A stretch of 64,000 nucleotides of DNA from VXNE01 sp963664635 (GTDB lineage Bacteria; Pseudomonadota; Gammaproteobacteria; Pseudomonadales; Azotimanducaceae): the NCBI GenBank assembly GCA_963664635.1, contig OY761542.1, positions 4,092,001 to 4,156,000 of the forward strand. Direction: 5' to 3'. Below, piece by piece: positions 35,987 through 46,888 of the stretch; within the stretch, counting starts at the first letter, position 1; each line of letters opens with the position of its first letter. The notes below the pieces were generated by a model, which made no database searches, was not told the origin of the DNA, and saw only the letters and a list, made by a program, of their open reading frames with translations. The position numbers were made by a program, and so were the translations under genes.

Positions 35987-37230
35987 TCCTCCAGCAGTTC
36001 CTTCCGCTGTATTAGGACCCCCGCCTTGACAAGGTCGGGGTCTTTGCCAATGCGCTGGCCCAAGTCAATCAACTGCCTCTTGGCTTCGGTGACGCTCCCC
36101 TGCTCAATCGTGAGAAACAGCTTGGCCAACGCCTCCCTGATCTCATCGGGCCGTGCTGGAACGTTCATGATGTCCTCAAGAACCCTGCCGGCTGTCTGAC
36201 CAAACGCGTCTTCGGGCCGCCTGGCAGCTATATCGGCTCCAATACGCTCCAGCATCCAGATGCACTCCGGCTCCAGGTGACTCAGAATCTGCGGCGAGTG
36301 GGTCGAGAGCAGGAACTGACACCTCGGGAACGTCTCCCGGAGGGAGGTCGTGATCCGCCGCTGCCAAGCCGGGTGTAGATGCAGATCTATCTCGTCGATC
36401 AGCACGACCGCCTCACTATTGAGCGGATTCTCCATGCTCGGGTTGGCGACGGCCATGCGCCGCGCCAGATCACCCGCCATCGCTAGCGTGCACGTCTCCC
36501 CGTCCGAGAGTTGATCGACCGACAGTTCCTCTCCGTCCTTCGCCACGATCATGCGCAAGGGTGACCGCTTCACCTTGAGATCCCTGAAACCCGGCAGGAA
36601 TCGCTTGATCGCCCGCCTTACGGCTTGCAGTTGCGGATCCCGGAATGTAGGCCTGTCAACACGCGTCTCATTCTCGAGGTCTTCCCGCTCCCTGAACCAC
36701 TCAAAGAAGATGCGAAAGCTACATGACGCCCCGGAAAGCGCCTGGTCATAGGCGGCTAAACGATCAAACCGGTGTCTCTTTCGGATACGAAGCGGAATGT
36801 CGAGTACGGCCCTATTGACAGGGTAGTAAACGGCAAGCGGCAGACTTGCGCGTTCGTCTTCCGCAAGTCTGTCCTGCAGGGTAGCGACGCTATCTCTCAG
36901 CTCCTCGAGCCGGGTGATGGTCTGCTTTTTCCGACCGCGTTTCGCCTTCGCCACCGTCCATCCGACACAACGCCCCTCGAAGCGAACCTCGATCCTGTTT
37001 CGCGTTTCCGAGCAGCGATTGTTGATATCCTGCTCCGAGAAGACGCGTCCAGTGCCGGCGGACGAACGTACTCTGCCGATCAGGCGCGAGAGCATGATGG
37101 CGGCGCAGTCAAGCACGGCAGACTTGCCGACGCCGTTGACTCCGACCAGAACGTTCACTCTCTCCGGAAACTCAAGGTCCAGCTTCGGGATGCCCCTGAA
37201 CCCAGAGATCTCAAGCGATTCTAGTCTCAC
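35983..37230 (-). CDS. ptuA: AAA15/OLD-like ATPase, PtuA-like, of a Septu-type system
   Basis: 415 residues if started at the GTG at 37230 (VRLESLEISGFRGI), which follows a GGGGGG stretch; an earlier GTG at 37281 adds 17 atypical residues. Walker A is GVNGVGKS (30-37). The ABC-like signature region is VDQLSDGETCTLAMAGDL, Walker B is VVLIDEIDLHLHP and the H-loop is LLSTHSPQI. The SMC/RecF-like head is split by a helical insertion rich in charged residues (~115-225). A C-terminal extension carries VLEDIMNVPARP ... RLIDLGQRIGKDPD, the pattern next to TIGR02646 HNH genes. A 4-nt overlap with ptuB supports a two-gene defence operon. Confidence 0.85.
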   Translation of the reverse strand: MRLESLEISGFRGIPKLDLEFPERVNVLVGVNGVGKSAVLDCAAIMLSRLIGRVRSSAGTGRVFSEQDINNRCSETRNRIEVRFEGRCVGWTVAKAKRGRKKQTITRLEELRDSVATLQDRLAEDERASLPLAVYYPVNRAVLDIPLRIRKRHRFDRLAAYDQALSGASCSFRIFFEWFREREDLENETRVDRPTFRDPQLQAVRRAIKRFLPGFRDLKVKRSPLRMIVAKDGEELSVDQLSDGETCTLAMAGDLARRMAVANPSMENPLNSEAVVLIDEIDLHLHPAWQRRITTSLRETFPRCQFLLSTHSPQILSHLEPECIWMLERIGADIAARRPEDAFGQTAGRVLEDIMNVPARPDEIREALAKLFLTIEQGSVTEAKRQLIDLGQRIGKDPDLVKAGVLIQRKELLEE

Positions 37231-37453
37231 ATAGCCCCCCGAGTGTCCATCACATTCGGCTTGCCGCGCCCCACGAGCCACAGGATGCGTCCGCGCGCCG
37301 GCGCGCCGTCAGTCATGCTCGGCCCACCGCGGACCCCAAAAAGACGATGTTAGCGTACCCTGACGCGCCCTTGAGCTGGTCGCCATGCGGGATGCTGAGG
37401 CAACCAACGCGAGGGTACACGAAGCCCGAAACACAGGGCCCATACGTGCTTCT

Positions 37454-38473
37454 CTACCCGTCAGCCAGGAGCCGAACGAGGCGCTCGGTGTCCGGCCACC
37501 CCAGGCACGCGTCGGTGATGCTCTGCCCATAGGTCTCGGGCTCGTCCTGCCGGCCCTCCACGAGGTGGCTCTCCAGCATGACCCCCGCCACCCGGAGGTT
37601 GCCGGCGCGGCGCTGCCCGAGGACCGCATCCACCCCGTCCCGCTGCCGCGCCGGGTCCTTGCCGCTGTTGCCGTGGCTGCAGTCCACCAGGATGCCGGCG
37701 TCGAGTCCGCGCGCATCGAGCGCGTCGGCCGCGGCAGCCACGGCGGCGGCGTCATGGTTGGGGCGCGCGCCGCCGCGAAGCACGAGGTGACAGTCCTCGT
37801 TGCCGCTGGTCTCCAGGAGCGCCGGGGCGCCCTCCTTGGTCAGGGACGGGAAGTGGTGCGAGCGCCGCGCGGCAACCACTGCGTCCACCGCCACCGCGAC
37901 GTTGCCGTCGGTCCGGTTCTTGATGCCGACCGGCATGGACAGGCCGGACGCCAGTTGCCGGTGCACCTGGCTCTCCACCGTGCGGGCTCCGATCGCGCCC
38001 CAACTGATGAAGTCCGCGTAGTACTGCCCGAAGGTCGTGTCGAGGAACTCCGTCGCCGCCGGCAGGCCCATGCCCACGATGTCCGCGAGCAGCGCCCGGG
38101 CGCCGCGCAGGCCGGCGTTCACCTGGAACGTCCCGTCGATGTGCGGGTCGTTGATGTAGCCCTTCCAGCCGACGGTCGTGCGGGGCTTCTCGAAATACAC
38201 GCGCATGACGAGCACGACGCGCTCGGCCACCTCCGCCGCCAGCGGCGCCAATCGCGAGGCGTACTCCCGCACTGCGTCGGGATCGTGGACCGAACACGGC
38301 CCCACGACGGCCAGCAGCCGCGCGTCGCGGCCATGGACGATGTTCGCCACGGCGCGCCGGGCGGCGCTCACCGTCCCTGCCGCGCCGGCGTCGATCGGGA
38401 TCTCTTCCTCGAGGATCGCCGGCGCGATCAACGGCCGCGTGCGGCGAATGCGCAGGTCGTCGGTCTGGCTCAC
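37454..38473 (-). CDS. aroG: 3-deoxy-7-phosphoheptulonate synthase, class I (DAHP synthase)
   Basis: 339 residues from the GTG at 38473, preceded by GGGGGA. The usual AroG opening DDLRIRRTRPLIAP is followed by VVGPCSVHD (metal cysteine), VMRVYFEKPRTTVGWKG, NRTDGNVAVAVDA and VDCSHGNSGKD. It condenses PEP and erythrose-4-phosphate in the first step of the shikimate pathway. A TTG at 38500 would add nine residues. Which aromatic amino acid inhibits it cannot be read safely. It ends 44 bp before the start of the oxidoreductase gene region on the same strand and is probably separate in function. Confidence 0.95.
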   Translation of the reverse strand: MSQTDDLRIRRTRPLIAPAILEEEIPIDAGAAGTVSAARRAVANIVHGRDARLLAVVGPCSVHDPDAVREYASRLAPLAAEVAERVVLVMRVYFEKPRTTVGWKGYINDPHIDGTFQVNAGLRGARALLADIVGMGLPAATEFLDTTFGQYYADFISWGAIGARTVESQVHRQLASGLSMPVGIKNRTDGNVAVAVDAVVAARRSHHFPSLTKEGAPALLETSGNEDCHLVLRGGARPNHDAAAVAAAADALDARGLDAGILVDCSHGNSGKDPARQRDGVDAVLGQRRAGNLRVAGVMLESHLVEGRQDEPETYGQSITDACLGWPDTERLVRLLADG

Positions 38474-38516
38474 CCGTCCCCCGTTCTTTTCTTCGGCCAA
38501 GCGGCTCGGCCGGGCG

Positions 38517-40847
38517 TCAGTTCAGCGAGCCCTTCCCGTACAGCGCCAGCTCGATCGCTTCCCACTCGACGCCGTCCCCTATTTCCGGGTCGTACATGAA
38601 GTCCTGCGGATCGTCGCGCCGCTGTACCTGCGCCTTCGGGCCTGCCGGCAGGTTCGTCCATTTGCCGTATCGCGCCTCGAGGTCGTCGAGTTCCTCCGGC
38701 GTCAGCTTCACCAGGCGGCACGGCACGCCCTTGAGGTGCGGCACGCCCTGCTCGATGTCCATGAGGCCCATGTCTTCGTCGTCGGCGAGCTGGGCGTCGG
38801 AGAACGCCCACATGCCGGACAACCGATCGAGGCCCTGCCCCGCCTCCGGCTTCCACCAGCCGTGCGGCACCCGCACGAGCCCCTTCGGCATCTGGTCGCG
38901 CACGTCCGCGCGCATGGCGACGCGCGCCTTCGGCGTCTCGACCCAGATCCAGTCGCCGTGTTCCAGGCCGTACGTGCCGGCCTCGTCCGGATGCAGGTAG
39001 GCCGTCGGCTCCGGCGCCCGGCGGCGCAGCTCGGGAACGTGCCGCTGCCCGGTCTGGAAGTACTGGTCGTCGCGCACGCCCACGAACAGCGCAAGCGGCC
39101 ACTCCGGATTCGGCTGCGACGCCTCGCGGTAGTACGGCAGCGGGTCGAAGCCGAGGTCCTCCAGCACGGACGAGTACAGCTCGACCTTGCCCGAGGGCGT
39201 CGCGAAACCGGTCTCGACGTGCTTCTTCTCGCCGAACGGGGCCATGGGGATCGTGCCGTCGGCGACGACGTCTTCCCAGGTCTTGCCGGACGGCGCCAGC
39301 CGATGGTCGTAGAGGTCCGTGAGCGACTCCCACGGGAAGTGCTCGCCGAGGCCCATGCGGTGGGCGAGTTCGCGCCAGATGTAGAAGACGCTGCGGCATT
39401 CGCCCGGCGGCTCGGCCGCCTGCTCGCTCACCCCGACCATCATGCTCGGCCGCTCGAGCCAGGCGTCCCCGGGCAGCACGTAGTCCGCGATCTGCGCCGT
39501 CGGCGTCATCATGTGTTCGTGGACCACGATCAGGTCCTGGTTCATGAGGCCCTTGTAGATCTGGCGCGTGTTGGCGAACGCCATCAGCGTGTTGTTACCG
39601 AGCGAGAAGAACGCCTTGACCGGGTAGGGCTTGCCTTCCGCCATGGCCCGGAACGTGGACGTGGGATTGGCCATGTAGCAGCCGGCGATGAGATTGGCCC
39701 ACTCGCGGCCCCAGGTCCGGCGCGTCGGCTCCCGCAGTGCTTCCATGCCGCGGTAGGTGAAGACCGGGAACTCGTCCGCGCCGAGTTGCTTCGCCCGCTG
39801 TTCCGGCGCCAGGCGCTCGTGCAGTTCGAGGTCCGTGTCCGACACGATGCCCGGGTTGAACGGCACGAACCGCTCGCCGCCCTTGACGTCCAGGTTGCCG
39901 GTCAGGGCGCGCAGGGCGCAGTGCAGCCGGATGGCCGACGTGCTCGAGGTCTGCTGGTCGGTGATGGGCGACCAGGGGATGGACGCCGGCGCGTTCGTCG
40001 CGTACATGCGGGCCGCCTTCGCGATGAGTTCGGCGTCGACGCCGGTGATCGCCGCCACGCGCTCGAGCGGATACTCCCGCACCCGCTCGGCGAACGCGTC
40101 GAAGCCGGTCGTCCACTCCGCCACGAAGTCGCGGTCGTAAAGCCCCTCGTCGAGGATCACGTTGAGCCAGCCGAAGCACATCGCGGCGTCCGTCCCGGCC
40201 CGGAGCGGCAGCCAGAGATCGGCGACTTCGGCGTTCTCGCTCTTGCGGGGGTCGAGGACGATCAGCTTGGCGCCGTTCGCCTGCGCCACGCGGATGGCCT
40301 TGAACTCGGCCGTCCAGCTATGGCGGCGCGGGTTGTGGCCGAACAGGACGATGCACTTCGAGTGCAGCACGTCCCCGCGTGGATACCAGCCGTACACCAT
40401 GCGGTTGACGGCGGCCGTGTTGCCCATGCAGTAGGCGACGCCGCTGATCCAGTTCGGGCTGCCCAGCAGGTTCATGAAACGCCGCGACATGCCGCTGTCC
40501 ACGGTGGTGTTCCAGTTGCTGGTGGCCACGGCGAACGCTTCCGGGCCGTAGCGGTCGATGGTGGCGGAGAGCTTCGCGGCGATGTCGTCGAGGGCTTCCT
40601 CCCAGCTCACCTGCCGCCACTGGCCGGCGCCGCGCTCCCCGACGCGCTGCAGGGGGACCATCAGGCGATCGGGATGCGCGAAGGACTTCGGCGCGTACAC
40701 GCCCTTCATGCAGATCACGTCCTTGAGAAACGGATCCTTGCGCGCCGCCACCTTGACGACCCGCCCGTCCACGACCTTCGCGCGCACGGGACAGAAACCG
40801 TCACAACTCGAGCAGACGACCTGCTTCTCGACTACGTTCGACTGCAT
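38517..40847 (-). CDS. Molybdopterin-dependent oxidoreductase (DMSO reductase superfamily)
   Basis: 776 residues. The N-terminus holds a 4Fe-4S site, Cys12, Cys15, Cys19 and Cys46 (VCSSCDGFCP ... VICMKG). MGNTAAVNRMVYGWYP in the second domain contains a cysteine just before it (YCMG) that could be the molybdenum ligand. FGHNPRRHS and VLDPRKSENAEVADLWLPL are MGD-binding segments, and a MopB C-terminal domain starts near TAYLHPDEAGTYG. There is no twin-arginine signal, so the enzyme is probably cytoplasmic. No small Fe-S or membrane subunit is adjacent, and the substrate is unknown. Confidence 0.9.
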   Translation of the reverse strand: MQSNVVEKQVVCSSCDGFCPVRAKVVDGRVVKVAARKDPFLKDVICMKGVYAPKSFAHPDRLMVPLQRVGERGAGQWRQVSWEEALDDIAAKLSATIDRYGPEAFAVATSNWNTTVDSGMSRRFMNLLGSPNWISGVAYCMGNTAAVNRMVYGWYPRGDVLHSKCIVLFGHNPRRHSWTAEFKAIRVAQANGAKLIVLDPRKSENAEVADLWLPLRAGTDAAMCFGWLNVILDEGLYDRDFVAEWTTGFDAFAERVREYPLERVAAITGVDAELIAKAARMYATNAPASIPWSPITDQQTSSTSAIRLHCALRALTGNLDVKGGERFVPFNPGIVSDTDLELHERLAPEQRAKQLGADEFPVFTYRGMEALREPTRRTWGREWANLIAGCYMANPTSTFRAMAEGKPYPVKAFFSLGNNTLMAFANTRQIYKGLMNQDLIVVHEHMMTPTAQIADYVLPGDAWLERPSMMVGVSEQAAEPPGECRSVFYIWRELAHRMGLGEHFPWESLTDLYDHRLAPSGKTWEDVVADGTIPMAPFGEKKHVETGFATPSGKVELYSSVLEDLGFDPLPYYREASQPNPEWPLALFVGVRDDQYFQTGQRHVPELRRRAPEPTAYLHPDEAGTYGLEHGDWIWVETPKARVAMRADVRDQMPKGLVRVPHGWWKPEAGQGLDRLSGMWAFSDAQLADDEDMGLMDIEQGVPHLKGVPCRLVKLTPEELDDLEARYGKWTNLPAGPKAQVQRRDDPQDFMYDPEIGDGVEWEAIELALYGKGSLN

Positions 40848-40918
40848 GTAAGCCCTCTCCTCTTCGCCCCGCGCCGTACCGGTTGCATGGGCCGGAATTC
40901 CTGCCCCACAATCCGGTG

Positions 40919-41095
40919 ATGTTCCGCTTCGTCACTCCCGACCGCTTCTTCGTCTGGACCGGAGTGGTGCTCGCCTTCGTGTTCGCGATCGGCATCGCCT
41001 ACGGACTCGGCATCAAGTCCGCACGCACGCAGTGCGTCACCGAGGGCAAGTTCTACCACAACGACCAGATCTATCGGTGCGAGCGGCTGCGTTGA
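40919..41095 (+). CDS. Small single-pass membrane protein
   Basis: 58 residues from the ATG at 40919: an aromatic N-terminus (MFRFVTPDRFF), one membrane helix (VWTGVVLAFVFAIGIAYGLGI) and a short tail with two cysteines (ARTQCVTEGKFYHNDQIYRC) and ERLR. No good ribosome-binding site and no recognised family. Divergent from the oxidoreductase and directly followed by paired hairpins. Confidence 0.45.
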   Translation: MFRFVTPDRFFVWTGVVLAFVFAIGIAYGLGIKSARTQCVTEGKFYHNDQIYRCERLR

Positions 41096-41097
41096 CG

Positions 41098-41139
41098 CGC
41101 GTCGCCTTCGGCGACGCGTTGGAGTTGCTGCGCAACTCC
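41098..41139. repeat. Two adjacent perfect hairpins, dispersed-palindrome type
   Basis: CGCGTCGCC/GGCGACGCG (41098-41106 and 41110-41118, TTC loop) is followed by GGAGTTGC/GCAACTCC (41121-41128 and 41132-41139, TGC loop). The same two arm sequences recur in the opposite order at 59018-59060, and the first alone at 26984-27003. They lie in the short gap between convergent genes and may also act as a terminator. Confidence 0.8.
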
Positions 41140-41183
41140 GTTGACACAGCGGGCCTCACGCCGCGCGGCCCAGCGCCGCGTCC

Positions 41184-42308
41184 TTACGACAACCCGTAGA
41201 ACCGCAGCACGTTCTCGCCGAGCACCTTGTCCTGCGCCTCCCGCGGCAGGGACGCGACGCTCTCCTTCATCTCCGCCACGACACCGTAGGACGCGTCGAT
41301 GTGCGGATAGTCGGACGCCCAGGTGACGTAGTCCGCGCCGATGTGGCGCACCACCTCCGCCGTCATGCCCTCGTCCGGGTCCATCGAGATCAGGCACTGG
41401 CGGTAGAAATACTCGCTCGGCTTCATGCTGAACGGCATGAGGGACTGCATCACCTCGAACTTGTGGTCGAGCCGGTCGAGCCAGGCGGAGATCCAGTTGC
41501 CGCCCGCTTCGAGCACCGAGCACTTGAGGCGCGGGTAGGTCTCGAACATGCCCGCACTGATCATCGCGGTGAAGGCCGCCATGACGTCGATGGCGAGGAA
41601 CGCGAAGAAGAAGAGCCCGTTGCCCACCGGATCGGACATGTGGTGGAAGGCGTTCTGCTCGCGCACCACGACGTGGAAGCCGACGGGCATGTCGAGATCC
41701 TGGACCGTCTCCCAGAACCTGGCGTGGGCGGGGTCCGACAGCAGCCGCCCGTTGCGCGCGGGGGCATCCGGCGAGAGGTAGACGCCGACGCACCCGTCCC
41801 GGCGCGCCCGGATGACTTCTTCCACGGCGCCCGCAGGATCGATGAGCGAGATGTGCGCCACGGCATAGAGGCGGTTCGGGTCGTGCCGGCAGAAGTCCGC
41901 GATCCACCGGTTGTAGGCCCGCGTGTACGCCGTCGCGAGCCCGGGGTCGTCGACGTTGCCCTCCCAGCAGATACCGATCGTCGGATACAGCAGGACCCGG
42001 TCGATGCCTTCCTGGTCCATCACCTCGAGGCGGGCCGCGGGATCGTAGGATCCGGGCGGCGAACCGTCCGCGTAGGTGTACTCCCGCTCCAGGGCGCCGA
42101 ACTTCGCCGGCTCGAGGTCGATGCCGCCGAGCGTTCCGAGGTTGCCGCGCAGCAGCTGCATCGGTTCGTTGTCGAAGTACAGCCGCTCGAGCCCGGTCTC
42201 GTCCCGGGCGATGCGGATGGCCCGGTCGCGGTACGCCGGATCGATGTACTTCTCCCAGGTGTCCGCCGGCTCCAGAACGTGACCGTCGGCGTCGACTACT
42301 TGGCCCAT
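41184..42308 (-). CDS. Amidohydrolase 2 family metal-dependent hydrolase
   Basis: 374 residues starting MGQVVDADGHVLEPAD, with the D-x-H metal motif at Asp7/His9. Further elements are MPVGFHVVVRE (metal histidine), YPRLKCSVLEAGGNWIS and the C-terminal YVTWASDYPHIDASY with the catalytic aspartate. Same superfamily as the protein at 8883-10043 but clearly a different branch. It probably hydrolyses or decarboxylates a small organic acid; the substrate is unknown. It starts about 110 bp after the aconitase stop on the same strand. Confidence 0.88.
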   Translation of the reverse strand: MGQVVDADGHVLEPADTWEKYIDPAYRDRAIRIARDETGLERLYFDNEPMQLLRGNLGTLGGIDLEPAKFGALEREYTYADGSPPGSYDPAARLEVMDQEGIDRVLLYPTIGICWEGNVDDPGLATAYTRAYNRWIADFCRHDPNRLYAVAHISLIDPAGAVEEVIRARRDGCVGVYLSPDAPARNGRLLSDPAHARFWETVQDLDMPVGFHVVVREQNAFHHMSDPVGNGLFFFAFLAIDVMAAFTAMISAGMFETYPRLKCSVLEAGGNWISAWLDRLDHKFEVMQSLMPFSMKPSEYFYRQCLISMDPDEGMTAEVVRHIGADYVTWASDYPHIDASYGVVAEMKESVASLPREAQDKVLGENVLRFYGLS

Positions 42309-42420
42309 GTTTCGTTCCTCGCTTCACGCAGTTCGTCGATGGCATCGTACAGCGTCTCGAGCGCTTCCGGCGCGACCGCCCGGGAACCGCGACCGGCGCC
42401 GGCGGACCGCGCAGCCGCGG

Positions 42421-42424
<4 letters not shown>
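42296..42424 (-). CDS. Possible 42-residue overlapping ORF between acnA and amidohydrolase
   Basis: A GTG at 42424 overlaps the acnA stop (GTGA) and leads to a 42-residue frame ending 13 bp inside the amidohydrolase gene. The C-terminal half (APEALETLYDAIDELREARN) looks like a soluble amphipathic helix, while the first half is low-complexity. The coupled start is the only sign that it is real. Confidence 0.2.
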
Positions 42425-45090
<2,666 letters not shown>

Positions 45091-45172
45091 GCGTGGCGGC
45101 CCGGCGCAAAACCCGCAATTCTAGCAGCCCGCCCGAGTGGCGACCGCGCCGCGCCGACCGTTCCAGGCGGCG

Positions 45173-46792
45173 TCAGGCGCTTGCCGTCGCCATCTCTTCG
45201 ACCGGCTCGCCGGCCGCCCTGGCACGTTCGAGGCGCGACGCCTCATCCGGCACCAGGTGCCGCAGGAGCAACGTGAGGAAGACGGCCGGAATCGCAAGCA
45301 GCCCGATGGACATGATGAGGGCCGTGCGCAGCGACTCCCCGTCGTCCATGCCGCCGGCGACCAGAACGTCGCTCACCTCCCCCACCGCATACGGGCCGAG
45401 GGCCAGGCCGACCGTCGCCATGAGGATGTAGAACGCCGAGGCGATGGCGCGCATGCGCGGCATGACCAGGTCGTTCACGGTACTCGCCGCCGCGCCGATC
45501 CAGCACGACGCAAAGATGCTCACGAGGAAGTTGAAGACATACGCCACGACCACGTTGCCGGTCAGCATCATGACCAGGGTCAGCGGTATGGTCAGGGTGA
45601 TCGAGCCGAGCCCCACGTACACGCGTCCGTTGCCGGTGCGCGGCTTCAGCCAGTCCGACACGATGCCGCCCAGCGTGATCCCGAGCCACCCGGCAACGGC
45701 GGCCGAAACGCCGAGTACCAGGCCGGCCTCGCCCAGGCCCACCCCGTGGACGCGCAGGAAGAACGGCGGCGCCCAGGCGGCGTATGCATAGCTGACGAGC
45801 GAGATGGTGGGGAAGCCGATGATCGCGTAGACGAAGGCGCGGCTCTGGAACATCATCGCGAAGGTCGCCGGATCGCGCAGGCCGAGGGCCTGCACCCACG
45901 AAAACGCGGCGTAGGTGCCGATGCCGAGCGCCGTCCACTGTTCCGGGTCGCCGGTGAGGAGATACAACCCCCAGGCGCCCACGGCAATGAGGACTCCACC
46001 CATCAGGTTGAACCGCACCCCCGCCGCGCCCGCGCCGGAGCGCACCAGGGTCACGAGGGTGAACGGCGGCAGTACCGCCATCAGCTCGCGCCAGGCCTCC
46101 CGGAAGGGATGCGGATGTTCTTCCGTGACGATCCCCTCGCTGCCGCCCCGCACCGGTTCCCGCAGGGTGAACACCCACAGGGCCATCAGGAGTCCCGGCA
46201 GGCCCACCGCCATGTAGGCCGCCTGCCAGCCCTTGAGGCCGAACGGCGCATCGGCCGGGTCCGGGTATTTGCCCTGCCAGGCCTCCACGATCCAGCCACC
46301 GAGGAAGATGCCGATGCCGGCGCCGATGTAGATGCCGCTCGAGTAGATCGCCAACACCGTCGCGCGCAGCTTGGGCGAGAAGTAGTCCGACAGCATGGAG
46401 AACGCCGCCGGCGTCGCGCTCGCCTCGCCGATGCCGACGCCGACGCGGTAGGCGGCCAGCGAGAAGAAGCTGCGCGCCGTCCCGGACAGGGCCGTCATCA
46501 GGCTCCAGAAGCCGAGGCCCACGGAGATCAGGCTCTTGCGCGACCAGTTGTCGGCGAGCTTGCCGAGGGGGATGCCGAAGATGGCGTAGAAGACGGCGAA
46601 GGCGGTGCCGTAGAGGAATCCGATCTGCGCATCCGAGATGCCGAGGTCCGCCTTGATCTCCTCCGCGAGGATCGTGACGATCTGGCGGTCGATGAAATTG
46701 AAGACGTAGACGATGACCAGCACGCCGGTCACGTATTTCGCGTAGCCGCCGCCTACTTCCGGCGCCGACCTCTCCGCCGCTGCTTCCGCCAC
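45173..46792 (-). CDS. MFS transporter (spinster-like)
   Basis: 539 residues from the GTG at 46792, chosen for GGGGGGAG about 6 nt upstream; a longer in-frame reading from 46849 adds 19 residues. Twelve membrane helices. The first MFS signature appears as GKLADNWSRKSLI in the 2-3 loop, preceded by VFNFIDRQIVTILAEEIK, typical of the spinster-like and hexuronate groups. GVGIGEASATPAAFSMLSDYF is the helix-5 motif. Substrate unknown; relatives sit near aromatic and organic-acid catabolic genes. Confidence 0.92.
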   Translation of the reverse strand: MAEAAAERSAPEVGGGYAKYVTGVLVIVYVFNFIDRQIVTILAEEIKADLGISDAQIGFLYGTAFAVFYAIFGIPLGKLADNWSRKSLISVGLGFWSLMTALSGTARSFFSLAAYRVGVGIGEASATPAAFSMLSDYFSPKLRATVLAIYSSGIYIGAGIGIFLGGWIVEAWQGKYPDPADAPFGLKGWQAAYMAVGLPGLLMALWVFTLREPVRGGSEGIVTEEHPHPFREAWRELMAVLPPFTLVTLVRSGAGAAGVRFNLMGGVLIAVGAWGLYLLTGDPEQWTALGIGTYAAFSWVQALGLRDPATFAMMFQSRAFVYAIIGFPTISLVSYAYAAWAPPFFLRVHGVGLGEAGLVLGVSAAVAGWLGITLGGIVSDWLKPRTGNGRVYVGLGSITLTIPLTLVMMLTGNVVVAYVFNFLVSIFASCWIGAAASTVNDLVMPRMRAIASAFYILMATVGLALGPYAVGEVSDVLVAGGMDDGESLRTALIMSIGLLAIPAVFLTLLLRHLVPDEASRLERARAAGEPVEEMATASA

Positions 46793-46830
46793 GCGCGCGC
46801 TCCCCCCGGGTATTCGGGCCAGCCTAGAAG

Positions 46831-46872
46831 CTTGCGCCCGGGAACGCAACGCAGGGCGTTCCCGGGCGCAAG
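46831..46872. terminator. Long perfect hairpin downstream of the esterase gene
   Basis: A 17-bp perfect stem (46831-46847 with 46856-46872) closes an 8-nt loop. It lies between the stop of the minus-strand esterase gene (46889) and the start of the MFS gene, so it is well placed to end esterase transcription. No T-run follows. Confidence 0.6.
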
Positions 46873-46888
46873 GGGCCCGAGGAGGGCG

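Noticed and set aside
35375..37230. Complete retron of the Ec78 type
   Set aside because: No reverse transcriptase or msr/msd-like RNA is next to the ATPase and HNH genes.
38517..40847. Periplasmic nitrate or DMSO reductase
   Set aside because: No twin-arginine signal peptide, no electron-transfer subunits nearby and too little to set the substrate.
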